This document shows positions 38,921 to 51,550 of a DNA stretch of 64,000 nucleotides, piece by piece. The position numbers and the translations under genes were made by a program. Within the stretch, counting starts at the first letter, position 1. Every line of letters starts with the position of its first letter. The stretch lies in assembly GCF_001411555.2 (NCBI RefSeq), contig NC_049911.1, forward strand, positions 31,035,044 through 31,099,043, in the 5' to 3' direction. The notes under the pieces were generated by a model, which saw nothing but the letters and a program-made list of their open reading frames with translations, made no database searches and was not told the DNA's origin. Origin of the DNA: Juglans regia (Eukaryota > Streptophyta > Magnoliopsida > Fagales > Juglandaceae).

Positions 38921-41900
38921 TCACATGTTCAAGGTAAGGCGAGCCAACGGGAGCTGGCAAATACACAGTCACGGGTGGTAAGAAGTGCCCCAACCAGGCA
39001 AATTAAGAGCATTTGAAAGCAACAATGCAGGTAAGAAAGCAATTTGGGAAACCAAGATTTTACCTTAAACAACAGGTCATGAGCAATGTGCTCCCAGGGC
39101 AATGAAATGGACATCAAGCAGCATTTCAGAGGCACCATTTCTTCATCAAAACTCGTGGGTGTAGTAGCCCCAGTAGCTGCATAGGCATGTTTTGCTGCCA
39201 CAGATGCAACAGATGCTGCTTTACGAACAATTGAGCCAATTCCAAATTCTCTCCTCGATGCAACCGGTGAAAAGGGGCCCGAGTCCTGCTGGCTTTGATC
39301 TGATATAGGACTTCCAGATTCAGTATTTCACAGAATCTTTGCATATATCATTGCTTCCTATTATCAATCATTCGACTACAACTACTTCACAAAACCAATC
39401 AGAAGACCATAAATAAGATGTGTTCTGCCTAGGGATTGTCATGGGTATGGAGGAAATGGGATACCTTCCAAGTCACAATGTACTCTCCCAATTCCAAAAC
39501 ATTTTAACATCAATATAATTAAATTTTTGTAAGTAATCGTGTGCTCCTGCGATGAATGCCAACTTTTCTTTCTTAGGAAGAAAAAGAGGTTTGTCGGTGA
39601 TCATTACAGGTTTATGTTCTGAGAAAACAGGTCATTCACAAAACCTACAAAGAGAGGATATTCTTACCTACAACACCAGAAACGGCAACTTCAACCTCTC
39701 CCCTCCCACCAGGACCTTTCATGTATAGCCTGTCCGTTTTTCCAGGGGAATGTCCTAGTGACAGAAGGCTCCCAAATCGAGATTTTCCAGCTGTAAATGA
39801 GATAAAAATGTCAAAAACAAACGTTATTCTGAAAATTTTGAACGTTTCAGTAAAAAGTCAATAACAGAGCTGACTTTAGTAGGTTGCGAAGGCAGCAAGT
39901 GTCGTAAGCCAAAAGATTTCACAAAGAATCAGTATTGCACACCAAAGTTGGCAAAGATTTGAGAAAATTCTAGTCTATGCAGCAGAACCATAGTGGGAAA
40001 CAGTTGGGAGAACAAAGATGTCCACAAAATAAGCCCGTGACACATAAGACAAGCATCTGAAGGCATCAAGATTTCTACCAGAAATGAATTGAGTGACATT
40101 CCAAGTTTCAGGGAACAATTTTTCTTTTCTTTTTTCTTTTTTCCATTTTTTTTAAATACATTCCAAGATGACATAGTTAATCCCCTCTTCCAACTGAAAC
40201 CAGTTTTTTCAAATAGATCTTCAATCTTAATTGATTTTATTTACTCGCTAATTGAATTTGAAGCAATGTAAGTGGACATAATATAACTGTAAAAGCAAGA
40301 CTTATAATGTCAATACTTGTACATGTATCACCCATCACTATTTCTGCATATACAACATGTAAAAGCAATAAAAATATATGCACCAGCCTAAGATAAAACT
40401 AAAAAACATAATAAATAAATAATTCGCTAATCTAAAAAGGCAAAGTCAACAAACAGAAAAAAACTGAATGAAACAACATAAAGTAAGAAACTTCATTTGA
40501 GAGTACTTAGGCCTAGTTTGTTTTCGCAGATGAGATGAGATGAGTTGAGATAAAAGTCGAAAGTTGAATAAAATATTGTTAGAATATATTTTTTTAATAT
40601 AATTTTTGTTTTGGAATTTGAAAAAGTTGAATTGTTTATTTTATTTTGTGTGAGAATTTGAGAAAGTTGTAACAATTAAATGAGATGAGATGAAAAGTTT
40701 TGTGAAAGTGAACGAAACCTTAATCTTTGGGGAGCGAGCGAAGTTTGTAGGAAGACATACCATCATAAGAGTCTCGAACCATTTGATAGCTCACAAATCC
40801 CGAGAAGAGAGTAAGCTGCAATTGCATTTGAAGATGTCAAATGGATCTTCCACGGACCATATTGTGTGCTTGCGTGTGTGGACAGCATATCATCTTTATA
40901 GGAATTGAGATCATTTTAGAATTCTCTACCTGAACTCCATGGTGAATTTCAGAGAGAGAGCGAGACAGCATACAAATGTTGTCTAGATAATTGACACACG
41001 CAACATTAAATGTTATTGGGCCCAGATATTGTGTGCTTGCCTCTCTCTGCCTCTAAAATCTACCATGGAGTTCGGGCATATAACTCTAAAGGATCCTAAT
41101 CCTCTTTAAATATAAGAACATTCGAGTCCATGCAGCCATGATTTCTTGTCAAATGAAAGGGGCTCTCTAGAGTGCCTTCATGGAAATCCTAATAGCCCAT
41201 TCCTAGCAGCTGGTATTTTAGTTTAGTTGAGTTATCTTTGGTAGGTATAATGAAGTTAGAAAAAGTTAACAGGCAGCAATCAAATGCTTCCTCAGCAGGA
41301 TATGGAGACATGGGCGGGGCAACAAGCTAATATAGGATTAATATGTGTACCTTGGTACTTTTGGTCAAATTATTATCAGCTGTCAAAGATGAAGTATTGC
41401 TGGAACTGCAATCTTGTGGCTCCTTTTCAATAGAAGATGTTGCCCCATCATTTGCATCATCGCTGGGAAATGCTGCCCCATCATTTGCATTGAGAAGTAC
41501 ACAATAGCAATGGTCTGTTTCTGTCAAGACCTGCATACATAGACAAATCACATGATAGAGTAGTGGCATGAAATGGATCATAACAGGTAGCAATTGCATT
41601 GCTGATATCCCAGAATGATATCTTGCATTTGTGCATATAAACAACTAGGCAGACAAACTACTAAATCAATAAATATCTAGTTTTAACCAGACAAACTAGA
41701 ACAGGCCTTGTTTTGACCCCAAATGGATCTGCATATATGCATATGGAATTTTCAGGACCCAAAGAGTACAGCATCTTACACTCAAGAGGAAAGGTTAGCT
41801 CTTCAAGAATGTAGCGCAGTTTTGCTTCTTCAACATGTAGTACAGTTGAACAAAGGAAAGGCAAAATGCTTCATCACGGAAGAATTGATATAAAAATGCT

Positions 41901-44900
41901 GTATGTACAGTTACTAAAACAGACGGAACCTAAATCAACCAATCAAGATGGAAGCATACGAAAAAAAACTTAAATTTGTAAGGAAACAAATTTAGGTTAT
42001 GGTCTTCAATTGCACTAAAATTTCAAGGCCTCATCAGCACATGTTTTAAGACTTAATGCTTTAGGATCCAACCCTATTACATCTTTAGTAATAGGATTCT
42101 TATGTCTTACTAATTCAAATCAAGCCCATGCTGTCAGTTACAGAATTCTTGTGTCTTAATAATTCCTGCCTAATTCTTAGAACAAATCTTGGGATGTATG
42201 ATCGTATAGTAAAAAAATTATTGAAGAAAAATACAAGTAAGCCTTTTCACTTTACAGCTTATGCTAAGCTCAATACCACTGCATCAAAAGTAGAATCGAA
42301 GTCATCAACCGCAAAACAGATATCTGGATAGGCAGGTATTGTCTCCACTTCCTAGAAGCAAATTTGCAAGTGTCAGAGATTGAAGCTAAGGTGCAACTCA
42401 AGAAAAATAAATTTTTTCAATATCCATGACTTGCCTTTCTGGAATCCAAATGAAAGTTGACACGAGTTGGAGATGCATAAACAGTTTTTACAACCTGCAA
42501 AGACGTCATAAGCCATACTTCAAGATTAGATCATCAAGCGTTCTTGGACATACAAACAAAGTGTGGTAGCTTGCAAGACACTGTAGTTGAGCATGAATGA
42601 TCAAAGACTTAAAAAATTCATCAACAAAATGCCTTCCTACAGTAGCCTTATGCTCTTTTTTTTATAAGTAGCCCTGTGGTTTTTAAAATAAATAATCATA
42701 ACATAAATAAATACATGACTCCCTTGGTTATCTGATAAAAAGCAAAAGCACATGCACAAATCGGCAGGAATGTCAATTATACAGATATTTCGGTGAGTAA
42801 TAATCTTAGTTAAACTCACTTCAAGTTAAGTAATAACATCATAAATTCCCATTTCTCCTTGGCTGCAAATACAACAAGGTTGTGCTTCTGACAGGAAGGT
42901 AATTCACTACAGGCTAAGAAATTTTCTAAATACTATTCCTTTGTCTCCTTGGATGAAAATTCAACAAAATTGTACTTGCAAAAAGAGAATTCACTACAGA
43001 GGTTAAGAAATATTCTGAATACTGCAAAGATGTTTTTTAAAGTGAAAAGGAAAATAAATAGCATAACAGAAAAAATCAACCTCTTGAAAATAAATGTAGA
43101 AATATCTGCCACACTAACTAATTAACGCCGTAAATACCTTATATATAGGTAGCAAGGGCTTATCTTGCCCAGCTTGATGATTCCGAAGGTCCTGATGACT
43201 GAAAAATAAAAAATCATACTTCAGATTTTACCATAAATTATATGTAGAAATGAAGGAAACAAGAATTGTAATAGCAAGGTCAGCTGACTGTACTTTGTGA
43301 TCACTGCAACTGATTTTTTATAAGGTCTACAACTAAAACTCTTATCCACTTAAGGATTCTATGAACGATACAAATCCATTAAAACAGGAAGAGTCATAGA
43401 GATGCATTTTATCAAGTACATGCCACTTCCAAGAAGATGGAAGGTAACTCTCAGTAATACAGTATCATATATCAATTAGATGTCAACAGCATGGAACTGC
43501 TGTGCAATTATTTGCATCACAGAGGGGGGTAGAGATAACAATAACTCTATATCGTACCAAACCTAATCACTTCCTGTGAGAGATGAAAACGTCACAGGAA
43601 CTACAACCATCAAATATAGATAACCGTAGAGATTATATGACTTGATACTGAGAATGAGTATAATGCAGGAAGTCTAAAAAATTAAATTTGGAACTACTCT
43701 GAACTCTATATGATACCAAATCAACAGCCTGATAGAACATAGTCAAAATTCTCGATCAGGGCCACATTTGCACAAGCAGAATGAGTATTATTGTCATGAT
43801 TGAATAATGACGCCATAGATTCATGCAACCTTAGCTGCTGGAGAAAAACCATGCATGCAAAATCATAAAATCTGAAAGCAAAAGGGGTCCAATGCAAGTT
43901 CAAGGACCAAGATATCATGCCAAAAAAGGTGAAAAACCAAAATTACCTGCAAATTGCTACTGTCACAGTGAATGAAGTGTGAGCAATCAAGTTCAAGTAA
44001 AATGAGCGCCTCCAATCCACTTCAACAGAACTTTTTTCAACTAACGTATCCAACTGGTTGACAGGAGCAAAGAGAATTATTTTATCAATCAGTAAACATC
44101 TTACCTTATTAACTGCCAATGGGCAAACCCTCTCGCACATTAAGAATACAGCCCAAAAATGGAAGGTGGTAGGCCAAAAAGACCATGAATTCAGGCATTT
44201 AAAAAGGACATCAACTCAAGTGTAGGATAGAGCATGGTTGCCAGAAACTTAACCTCACATGGTTGAGGATAAGCTTCATTCAGTTCCATGTTATGATTAA
44301 AAGAAACCCCAAGGGGTTGGCTCAAGTGGTGAAGGTCTTGGTCTTGGGGTATCACCCATTTTAAGGTCCAAGGTTCAACACCTCATGGGTACAAACAATC
44401 TGTTGGGGCCATACCTCCTGGTGAAAAGCCAGCGAGTTAACCAGTTCCGTGTAGGGAAATTTCAGAGGGTGCGGTGCACAGGATCGGGATTTACTCTACA
44501 GGGGTGGGTCCGAAGGGTCTTGCCTTTGAGAGGTTCCACAACATCAAAAAAAATATGTTATAATTAAAAGAATGAAAATGTATAACTTTTTCACCAGTTG
44601 ATTGGTATAAAGATGATACCAGATCTTGTCTCCCCCTCACCCTCACACTGATGAGTCCAGGTTTCTTCTGAATCAGAAATTTTATATTGATAGCTTCATG
44701 ACATTGATAACAGGCATATAACCTTTTCCTCTTAATTCTTTTTCATTTTTCAATTTTTCAGAGTATAGGCACAAGTCATAAACTGTACGCTAACAACGAC
44801 GAAAGAGTTGTGGTACCAACCATTTGTGTGCAAGCTACATACCCCATATGGAAGAATTCTATTTTCTTGATATTGTTAAGTCTGACACATATTTAATAGA

Positions 44901-45694
44901 CAAACTTCTAAACTGAAAATTCCTCATGAGCAACTATCATTTTCAATGCTGCAACAGTCCACATACAAGGGATTCGACAATCAACTCCGAGCAACATCTA
45001 AAAAATAATGCAAGTGCTATTAGCAAGATAACGAACGAGATCGTCGACATGCAGGTAAAGTTGTCCAAAAGGAACTCAGTTTAGCACACGTACACAGAGG
45101 CATAAAGCTCAAACTGGTTTTTCATGCCGCTTTTACCTCGGGTGTCCACCTGCGTACAAAGTAAGGAGCAACAGCTTCCGCATTGTCATTGAAACCATAT
45201 CCCTGCGAACTCTATAGCAACAAAAATCGAAATAATGAAGAAATGCAAGTTAACAAACGGAAGGGATTCTAACCAAACGAATTCCCTTTCTTTCGGGGAA
45301 AATAGTAAAAAGGCATACCAATTTTCTAACGAAGAATAGGAGATCGTCGTCCTGACGTCCCCTGGACTCTTTGCCACGAACAAAATACAAATCGAAGACA
45401 TCATGCCAAAATCTTGGATCAAATTCGACGTCGTCGGTAGCATCAGCTTCCAACGGCTCGTCCACGATGGTTTTCCCTAACGAGTTGGAATGCTTCTTCA
45501 CCATGCTCAACAATTCGTACCTACCAAACCAACAAACAAAGGCATTTTATAGTTCTTCGCAATTTTGACTTGGCCACGAATTTTGTGAAGCTGAACTCGT
45601 AATAAATTGTTGATAGGAAAATACGGAATGATGGAAGGGTGGAGCTATATTTTTTGCAGTACCTGGAAGGGATCTCTCCACCATCTCCGAGCAT
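38921..45694 (-). CDS. DUF2045 / KIAA0930-like conserved protein
   Basis: Twelve exons (minus): 45694-45663, 45520-45319, 45211-45137, 44053-43947, 43198-43138, 42494-42435, 42351-42277, 41530-41351, 40815-40761, 39790-39668, 39299-39064, 38953-38921. Sum 413 codons including stop. Conserved blocks: FDPRFWHDVFDLYF, GYGFNDNAEAVAPYFVRRW, VEVDWRRSFYLNLIAHTSF, GFVSYQMVRDSYD, and MVPLKCCLMSISLPWEHIAHD near the end. I recognise these as the plant relatives of animal KIAA0930 (DUF2045); molecular function is unknown. The frame is open 60 codons further upstream but has no ATG there before a stop, so M at 45694 (MLGDGGEIPSRYELL) is the start. Exon 6 ends at a GC donor (aaag/gcaagt). The last 11-codon exon is the least certain. 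Introns hold a SINE and a MITE. Confidence 0.82.
40510..40719. mobile_element. TTTGGAT-family MITE in DUF2045-like gene intron
   Basis: 210 bp flanked by TTA (40507-40509 and 40720-40722). The left arm has gatgagatgagatgagttgag; the right arm has tgagatgagatgaaaag and ends gaacgaaacc. It lies between exons 9 and 10. Confidence 0.8.
44306..44554 (+). mobile_element. tRNA-derived SINE in DUF2045-like gene intron
   Basis: 249 bp. The head has a box A-like ggctcaagtgg and a box B-like ggttcaacacc, spaced as in a tRNA promoter, then ggggccatacctcctgg in the body and a short A-rich tail. It is flanked by 18-bp direct repeats atgttatrattaaaagaa (44288-44305 and 44555-44572, one mismatch), the mark of LINE-assisted insertion. 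The head resembles plant Au-type SINEs. Confidence 0.85.
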
Positions 45695-46034
45695 TTTCAA
45701 ATGTTTAGCTGCCCGACTGTCTGGTTGTGTGAAATGAGTGGAATCAACTAAATTCTTCGTCAAATCAATCTGGGGGATTCGGGAACCATGAATTTGGATT
45801 TTGGGGTTTATGCTGGAAAACGTACGTTGGTGGTGGTGGTCGTGGTGGTGGTTGGATAGGGCGATCCGATGCAACGTACTTGTAAAATTAGCTTGGGGAA
45901 ACTACCGTGTGCGATAGAGAGAGTGACAGACAGCCCTTCGCTCTGGCGGTGGCCGGTAGCTGATACAGAGGAAGGATTCCGTGTGTCGGGGCGCAGGAGA
46001 GTCCTTATTCTTTTAATTATTTTTAAATGAGTAA

Positions 46035-47019
46035 GACTATGTTTGGGTACTAAGTATCATCAATACTTTTCAAGTATTTTCGTACTTTTGAAAATATTTT
46101 ACATGTCAAACAATTTAAAATACTTTCAATAGGACTCACAAACTCACTTCAATCTCCACTCATAACTATTCACAAACATTCTATAATACTTATCACTATA
46201 ATATATAAATAAAAAATAAAATCACTATAATATATAAATAAAAATATTTATCATTATTATATATAAATAAAAAATAAAATCACTATAATATTTATCACTA
46301 TTAAATATAAATAAAAAATAAAATCATTATAATATATAAATAAAAAATAAAATCACTATAATATATAAATAAAAAATAAAATCACTATAATATTTATCAC
46401 TATTAAATATAAATAAAAAATAAAATTATTATAATATATAAATAAAAAATAAAATCACTATAATATATAAATAAAAAATAAAATCATTATAATATTTATC
46501 TCTATTATATATAAATAAATAAATAATCACTAAAATATATAAATAAAAAATAAAAAATAAAATACTATAATATTTATCACTATTATATATAAATTAAAAA
46601 TAAAAATCACTATAATATATAAATAAAAAATAACATTACTATAATATTTAGCACTATTATATTTATATAAATAAAATCATTATAATATTTATCACTATTA
46701 TATATAAATTAAAAATAAAATCATTATAATATTTATCATTATTATATATAAAAGTAAAATAAAATCACTACAATATTTATTAATATTACAAAATTACTAT
46801 AATAAAATCATTATAATATTTATTACTAAAAATAAAATCACTATAATATTTATGGGACCCACATATTTTTCAACTACCTACTCAAAAGTCAACATCTCAA
46901 CATACTTCATACATCCAAACAATTCAAAATACTTTCAATAGGACCCACAAACTCACTTCAATCTCTACTAATAACTATTCACAAACATTTTTAACACTTC
47001 TCACTACCCAAACGTACCC
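46035..47019. mobile_element. GTTTGGGTA-terminal Harbinger-like element, copy 1
   Basis: 985 bp between TAA duplications (46032-46034 and 47020-47022). Ends gactatgtttgggta and, reversed, gggtacgtttgggta. The centre is a long array of diverged ataaataaaaaataaaatcactata units. No transposase. A second copy is at 61906. Confidence 0.8.
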
Positions 47020-47250
47020 TAAATCTTTTATACCACGTTCCTATCTTATTTTTATTTTATTTTATAAATATGACATTTTTTAATTACATTTGAATCATCT
47101 CTTCTTCTTCTCTTTTTTTTTTTTTTTGATAATCAGAATTCATTCACATATAAACAACATAATACATCAGATTCATAAAACAACACCCATGTGAAATTGA
47201 TAGACACTTGTTCAAAACATCTCTGCCACCTATTTAGAATGTTGTGCTAA

Positions 47251-49087
47251 GAGCATTCTCATTGATTTAGCTATGAAAATTTAGCTTTTAAGTCATAAAA
47301 TAGCTCACATTGAAATAGCTATATTCCATAACTACAGTAATATCTAAAATAATTTATAAATTTGAAACACACTATTCATTAATCAAATCTATTTTATATT
47401 CTTTTTTTCTCTCTCACGAAGTCTGCATTTACGGTATTCCCGATATCCCTTCCTTCCCACGTCATTCTTCTTTCCCTCGCAAAACCCAGAAGCCCTTCGC
47501 ACCAAGACTCCGAGTTGACCATAGAGACCCACCACCGCACCACAACTACACCACCACCCCACGTCTCGTCGGCAACAACGGCACAGCACCACCGCGCCAC
47601 CGCATTCCTACTCTCGACGGAAACGACTAAAACCCCTCTTTCTCTCGCCGATCTGCTTCTCCGAAGGTAAGGTAATCTCTTTCCATGTATAAAATTCGAT
47701 TCTCTTGATGATCCCTAACTTTATTCCGCACCTCACCGTCCCTCGCATTCCTCCTCTTGAAACCCTAATCTTTGATTGTGGATGGGTTTAACTGTTTGTG
47801 TATCTTGAATTCTGTCTCTGTTTATGATTAAGGCGTTGCATGTAAATATGTTTCTGTGAGGATTACACATCTATTTGTGTACTGCGAGAAAAATAAAAAA
47901 TTTATAGAAATCTATTTGTGTAAAAATTCGGTACTATGTTTCTGTTTGTGTATACACAGATTCTTCGATCTATTGTGCTGATTTTAGTGTAAATGGATGG
48001 AAGAATCTGTTTGATAGATTACACATGCAGCTACTAGTTTCATAGATTATAGAAAAAATGCTTGTTGACTACAAATCTATGAGGATTGCACAGAAAAAAT
48101 ACAATACCTGATTTTAGTGTAAATGGATGGAAGAATTTGTTTTTTTTTTTTTACACATGCAGCTACTAGTTTGATAGATTATATAATATTTCCTTGTTGA
48201 CTACAAATCTGTGAGGATTGCATATAATTTATACACTTAAGACATGTTGTAATAGAATAACAATAATATTGATTTCAAGTTTACATTTGAATAAATTATA
48301 ACTACGGTAGTTTCTCTATTTTGAAATTTGAAGTTTGTAGTATTTCTAAACGGTAAACTTGCTTGTTTGGTTGCTATTGCATTGCATAGCATGCTACCTC
48401 TAGGTTAGAAAAAAAAAAAAAAAAACAAATCTCACTATAATATGATCATCATTCCAAAAGGGATCCATAGAAAATTAAGTGGTGTGTTGTAGAAAGATCG
48501 GAAGAAGAAAGATTGGAAGAAGAAAGATTGGAAACCTCAATAGATTTGTTTATGATGAGTGGGAAGTACTAGGGGTTGGTCTATTTATAGGATTGCTCCA
48601 AAACTATTAGTTACAACAAAATTTTTATGCAAACGAATATAGTTGTACTGATTTTAGTTGATGATACTATTGTTGAATGGAGGAAAATTTGGTGAGGGAA
48701 GACAGTTGGATTCCAAACAAAGTACATATAGTTGTTGAATAGAAGAAAGTTTAGCAAAAAAATATAATTTTTTTAATCCATAATTTAATTAGAATATGAT
48801 TAATATATAATATTATGAATAGTAAAATATGATAAAAAATATTTTTATAATTAAAAAAATTAAAATATTTTTAAAATTATTAATTACACATGAATAAATA
48901 GATAATCCAATGTAGAGATTTAATATGAATAATCAGAGTCAAATTTATCTTTAATTATTTTATTTTCATATAATGAAAAAATGACTATTCCAATGTGGAG
49001 ACTTATGTGAATAGAATAGCTAAAAGTTAAATTTATTTTATATTCATAAAAAATGTATTTTAATTTTAACTAATCTAATGAGAGTGC
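47251..49087. mobile_element. GAGCATTCTCATTG-terminal element with captured leader-like DNA
   Basis: 1837 bp between TAA duplications (47248-47250 and 49088-49090). The left end gagcattctcattga and the reversed right end gcactctcattaga show an imperfect inverted repeat. The interior (about 47400-47800) is unlike the AT-rich relatives. It is GC-rich with a gaaaccctaatc motif and a splice-donor-like gaag/gtaagg at about 47666, as in a plant 5' leader and first intron. Further right is a 130-bp tandem duplication. Open frames of about 67 codons on the minus strand are compositional. This looks like host-gene capture by a Harbinger-like element. Confidence 0.65.
47980..48225. repeat. 130-bp tandem duplication inside captured segment
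   Basis: Two near-identical units start at 47980 and 48110 with gattttagtgtaaatggatg; both contain acacatgcagctactagttt and ccttgttgactacaaatct or a close variant. Confidence 0.8.
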
Positions 49088-49127
49088 TAAGAGGTGTGTG
49101 TTCCTTGCCTTGTCGTTCAACATCTAA

Positions 49128-49842
49128 GAGCATTCTCATTGGCTTGGCCAAATGAAAAAATTATCTAAAATTTAGATAATTTGTATAAAAAAACTCTACA
49201 TTGGATTGGCCATCTTCAAAATAATTTACATTTTTGCTACAGTCATTGGCCAAATATAGAGAACCATAATTGGTTCTCCAAATATTAAAATATTAATTTC
49301 TCACTCCAAGCAAACAAATTAAATTAATTAGAATATAATTAACATTTAACATTTAGAATATAATTATTATTAACATTTGATAATACTTTTTTAATATTAA
49401 TTTAACTAGAATATAATTATTATTTACATTTAATAAAACTTTTTTAATATTAATTTAATTAAAATATAATTATTATTAACATTTAATAATACTTTTTTTA
49501 ATATTAATTTAACTAGAATATAATTATTATTAACATTTAATAAAACTTTTTTTAATATTAATTTAACTAGAATATAATTATTATTAACATTTAATATTAA
49601 TTTTTTTAATATTAATTTAACTAAAATATAATTATTATTAACATTTAATTAGTAGAACTATAAAATGTGATAAAAATAAATTTAATTAATTAATTATTAA
49701 AATAATAATATTTTAGTATTATATAGAATGTGAATGACTAATCCAATGTGGGGATTGAATTTAAATGGAATAGGTAAGTGTAAAAAAGTGTGATATTTGC
49801 TAAATTTTAAAGATGCATTTGCCCAAACCAATGAGAATGCTC
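49128..49842. mobile_element. GAGCATTCTCATTGG-terminal Harbinger-like element
   Basis: 715 bp between TAA duplications (49125-49127 and 49843-49845). The terminal repeats are well preserved: gagcattctcattggctt and, reversed, gagcattctcattggttt. The centre has about five diverged units with aactagaatataattatta and acatttaataaaac. It starts only 40 bp after the preceding element. Confidence 0.85.
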
Positions 49843-49845
49843 TAA

Positions 49846-51460
49846 GAAGATGATGAATCTCCATAATTAAAGGCCTTTGAGTCGTAAAATTTGGTTCATG
49901 TGACTTTATAGCTTCAATAACAGTAAATGAACATCCCATCCCATCCCAACTGTAAAATCATTTGTAAACCTCTAAAGCAGCCAACGCTTCAATATCGAAA
50001 AACCCTCCACTTCCATTCTACTAGTAGCAAACAAAAGAATCATTCCTTAAAATTATTCAAACTCCATCAATTCCCACATCCCCAAAAATAGCCCCAACAA
50101 AGTTCAATTTTACATAACCTGCTTAAGGAGTTTAATTTTGCTGGAAGACTATTTTTACTAGCCCTCCAAGCGAAAGTTTTAACCTTTGGTGGTAAAGACT
50201 ATTCTTCTTTTTTAATTTAAAGGCCGATGAGCAATAACATTTTTAACCTTTGGTGGTAAAGACTATTCTTCTTTTTTTACCTCAAAATATGCTAATCTAG
50301 TTTGAGTACTCTTGTTCGAGTCCGACTCAACTCGGTTCGTTTGTAGCTCGAAGCATTTGCAATGGTATAGTCAATGTCAAAGTTAAAATTTCTCTAAAAT
50401 TACGTGTTTTGCCTAAATTCAAAGTCATTCAACATATAACCTCATGTTGAGTTATCCATATATTAGCCAAAATATGAATATAATATAATTTTTTTTAATA
50501 ATAATATTTTTAAAACATTTTTTTTTCATATTTTGCAACTACATTAACCATATGTTAATTAATAACTAGAGATAATAATATTAATAACCATACAAAAAAT
50601 CAGTTAATTAATATTATTATTGACAATATTAATTAATAATTGAGATAGCAATATTTTGGAATAAAATATGTGTTTTGGCTATGAACAATATCTAGCAAAA
50701 GATGGAGAAATGTTTAGATTTATTGTAGCTCATAATCTTACTTGAATGACTTTATCTAGTCTAATTTATCTGATTTAATAAAAAACTAGCCATATTTTTG
50801 GCTTCATTGACATTTGACTAATTCAATGTCATTGCTCTAAGTGGTGATTCAATGGTTATTTTGTAACTTCAGATGGTTTAATATGTACTAGATCCTAAGT
50901 TTGAATCAAGTATGAATTCACTTTAAACTATTACTATTAGTCATTTCCAATTATCTCGTCTACCATTTTTATTCTTAAAAAAACTATCAAACTCTTCAAA
51001 TTATTTATATAAATATTAATTAAATGTAAATTTATTTTTCCAAATCAATTTATGTTTAGGATAAAATTTTCATCTAAATTTTATTTGTGTATTTATCTAA
51101 AACAATGTCATTTGTTATTTAAGAATTTGACAAGAAATATATGGTAATTTATAAATTCAGACTTTTAAAACATGCTAGGTTGATAAGTTTACAGGATGAG
51201 TAATTCTACATATAACTATAAAATGCGTAAACATCACGTAATCACTTTAAAAAAAAATAGGGTCTATTATTAAAAAATTAATTTTTTTTTCATTTGGATC
51301 CCATATTTTATTTATTTTTTTTTAAATAATTGCATGACAGTTGCACAATTTATAGTTGTAAATATATTTGCATTTACAGGATATTGTCATTTATGTAAAG
51401 AAATGGCTTGAGGAAGGCTTTCTTGATATATATTGTAAGCTCGTTTTAAAACCAACCGAA
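49846..51460. other. AT-rich intergenic DNA
   Basis: Apart from the MITE-like element, it holds a repeated phrase aacctttggtggtaaagactattc (about 50180 and 50240). No gene. Confidence 0.4.
50350..50837. mobile_element. AGCATTTGCAATGG-terminal MITE-like element
   Basis: Left end aagcatttgcaatggtatag; right end reversed tagagcaatgacattgaatt. Related to the GAGCATT family but more diverged. Target duplication is not clear. Confidence 0.5.
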
Positions 51461-51532
51461 GTCGTTGTAGTATAGTGGTGAGTATTCCCGCCTGTCACGC
51501 GGGTGACCCGGGTTCGATCCCCGGCAACGGCG
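51461..51532 (+). tRNA. trnD: tRNA-Asp (anticodon GTC)
   Basis: 72-nt cloverleaf. The acceptor arms gtcgttg and caacggc pair, with one G-T pair, and the discriminator is G. Box A is tagtatagtgg, box B ggttcgatcc, and the anticodon GTC is at 51494-51496. A caaccgaa motif lies just upstream, as is usual for plant tRNA start sites, and a T-run (tatattttt) follows. It has no intron. The encoded tRNA is nuclear type and reads GAC/GAU codons. Confidence 0.96.
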
Positions 51533-51540
51533 TCTAATTA

Positions 51541-51550
51541 TATTTTTAAA
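51541..51550 (+). terminator. RNA polymerase III T-run terminator
   Basis: tatattttta, ending about 18 bp after the tRNA 3' end; five consecutive T residues are enough for Pol III termination. Confidence 0.6.

Noticed and set aside
44306..44400. tRNA gene in the DUF2045-like intron
   Set aside because: Box A and box B are present, but no cloverleaf acceptor pairing; the downstream body and flanking duplication show a SINE.
45695..45874. 60-residue N-terminal extension of the DUF2045-like protein
   Set aside because: The frame is open but contains no ATG before an upstream stop; it would require a TTG start.
46035..46860. CRISPR-like array
   Set aside because: The repeats are diverged AT-rich units without unique spacers, inside a plant transposon.
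47389..47600. Two minus-strand frames of about 67 codons
   Set aside because: They are antisense to a leader-like captured segment, with valine/tryptophan/glycine-rich translation and no domain.
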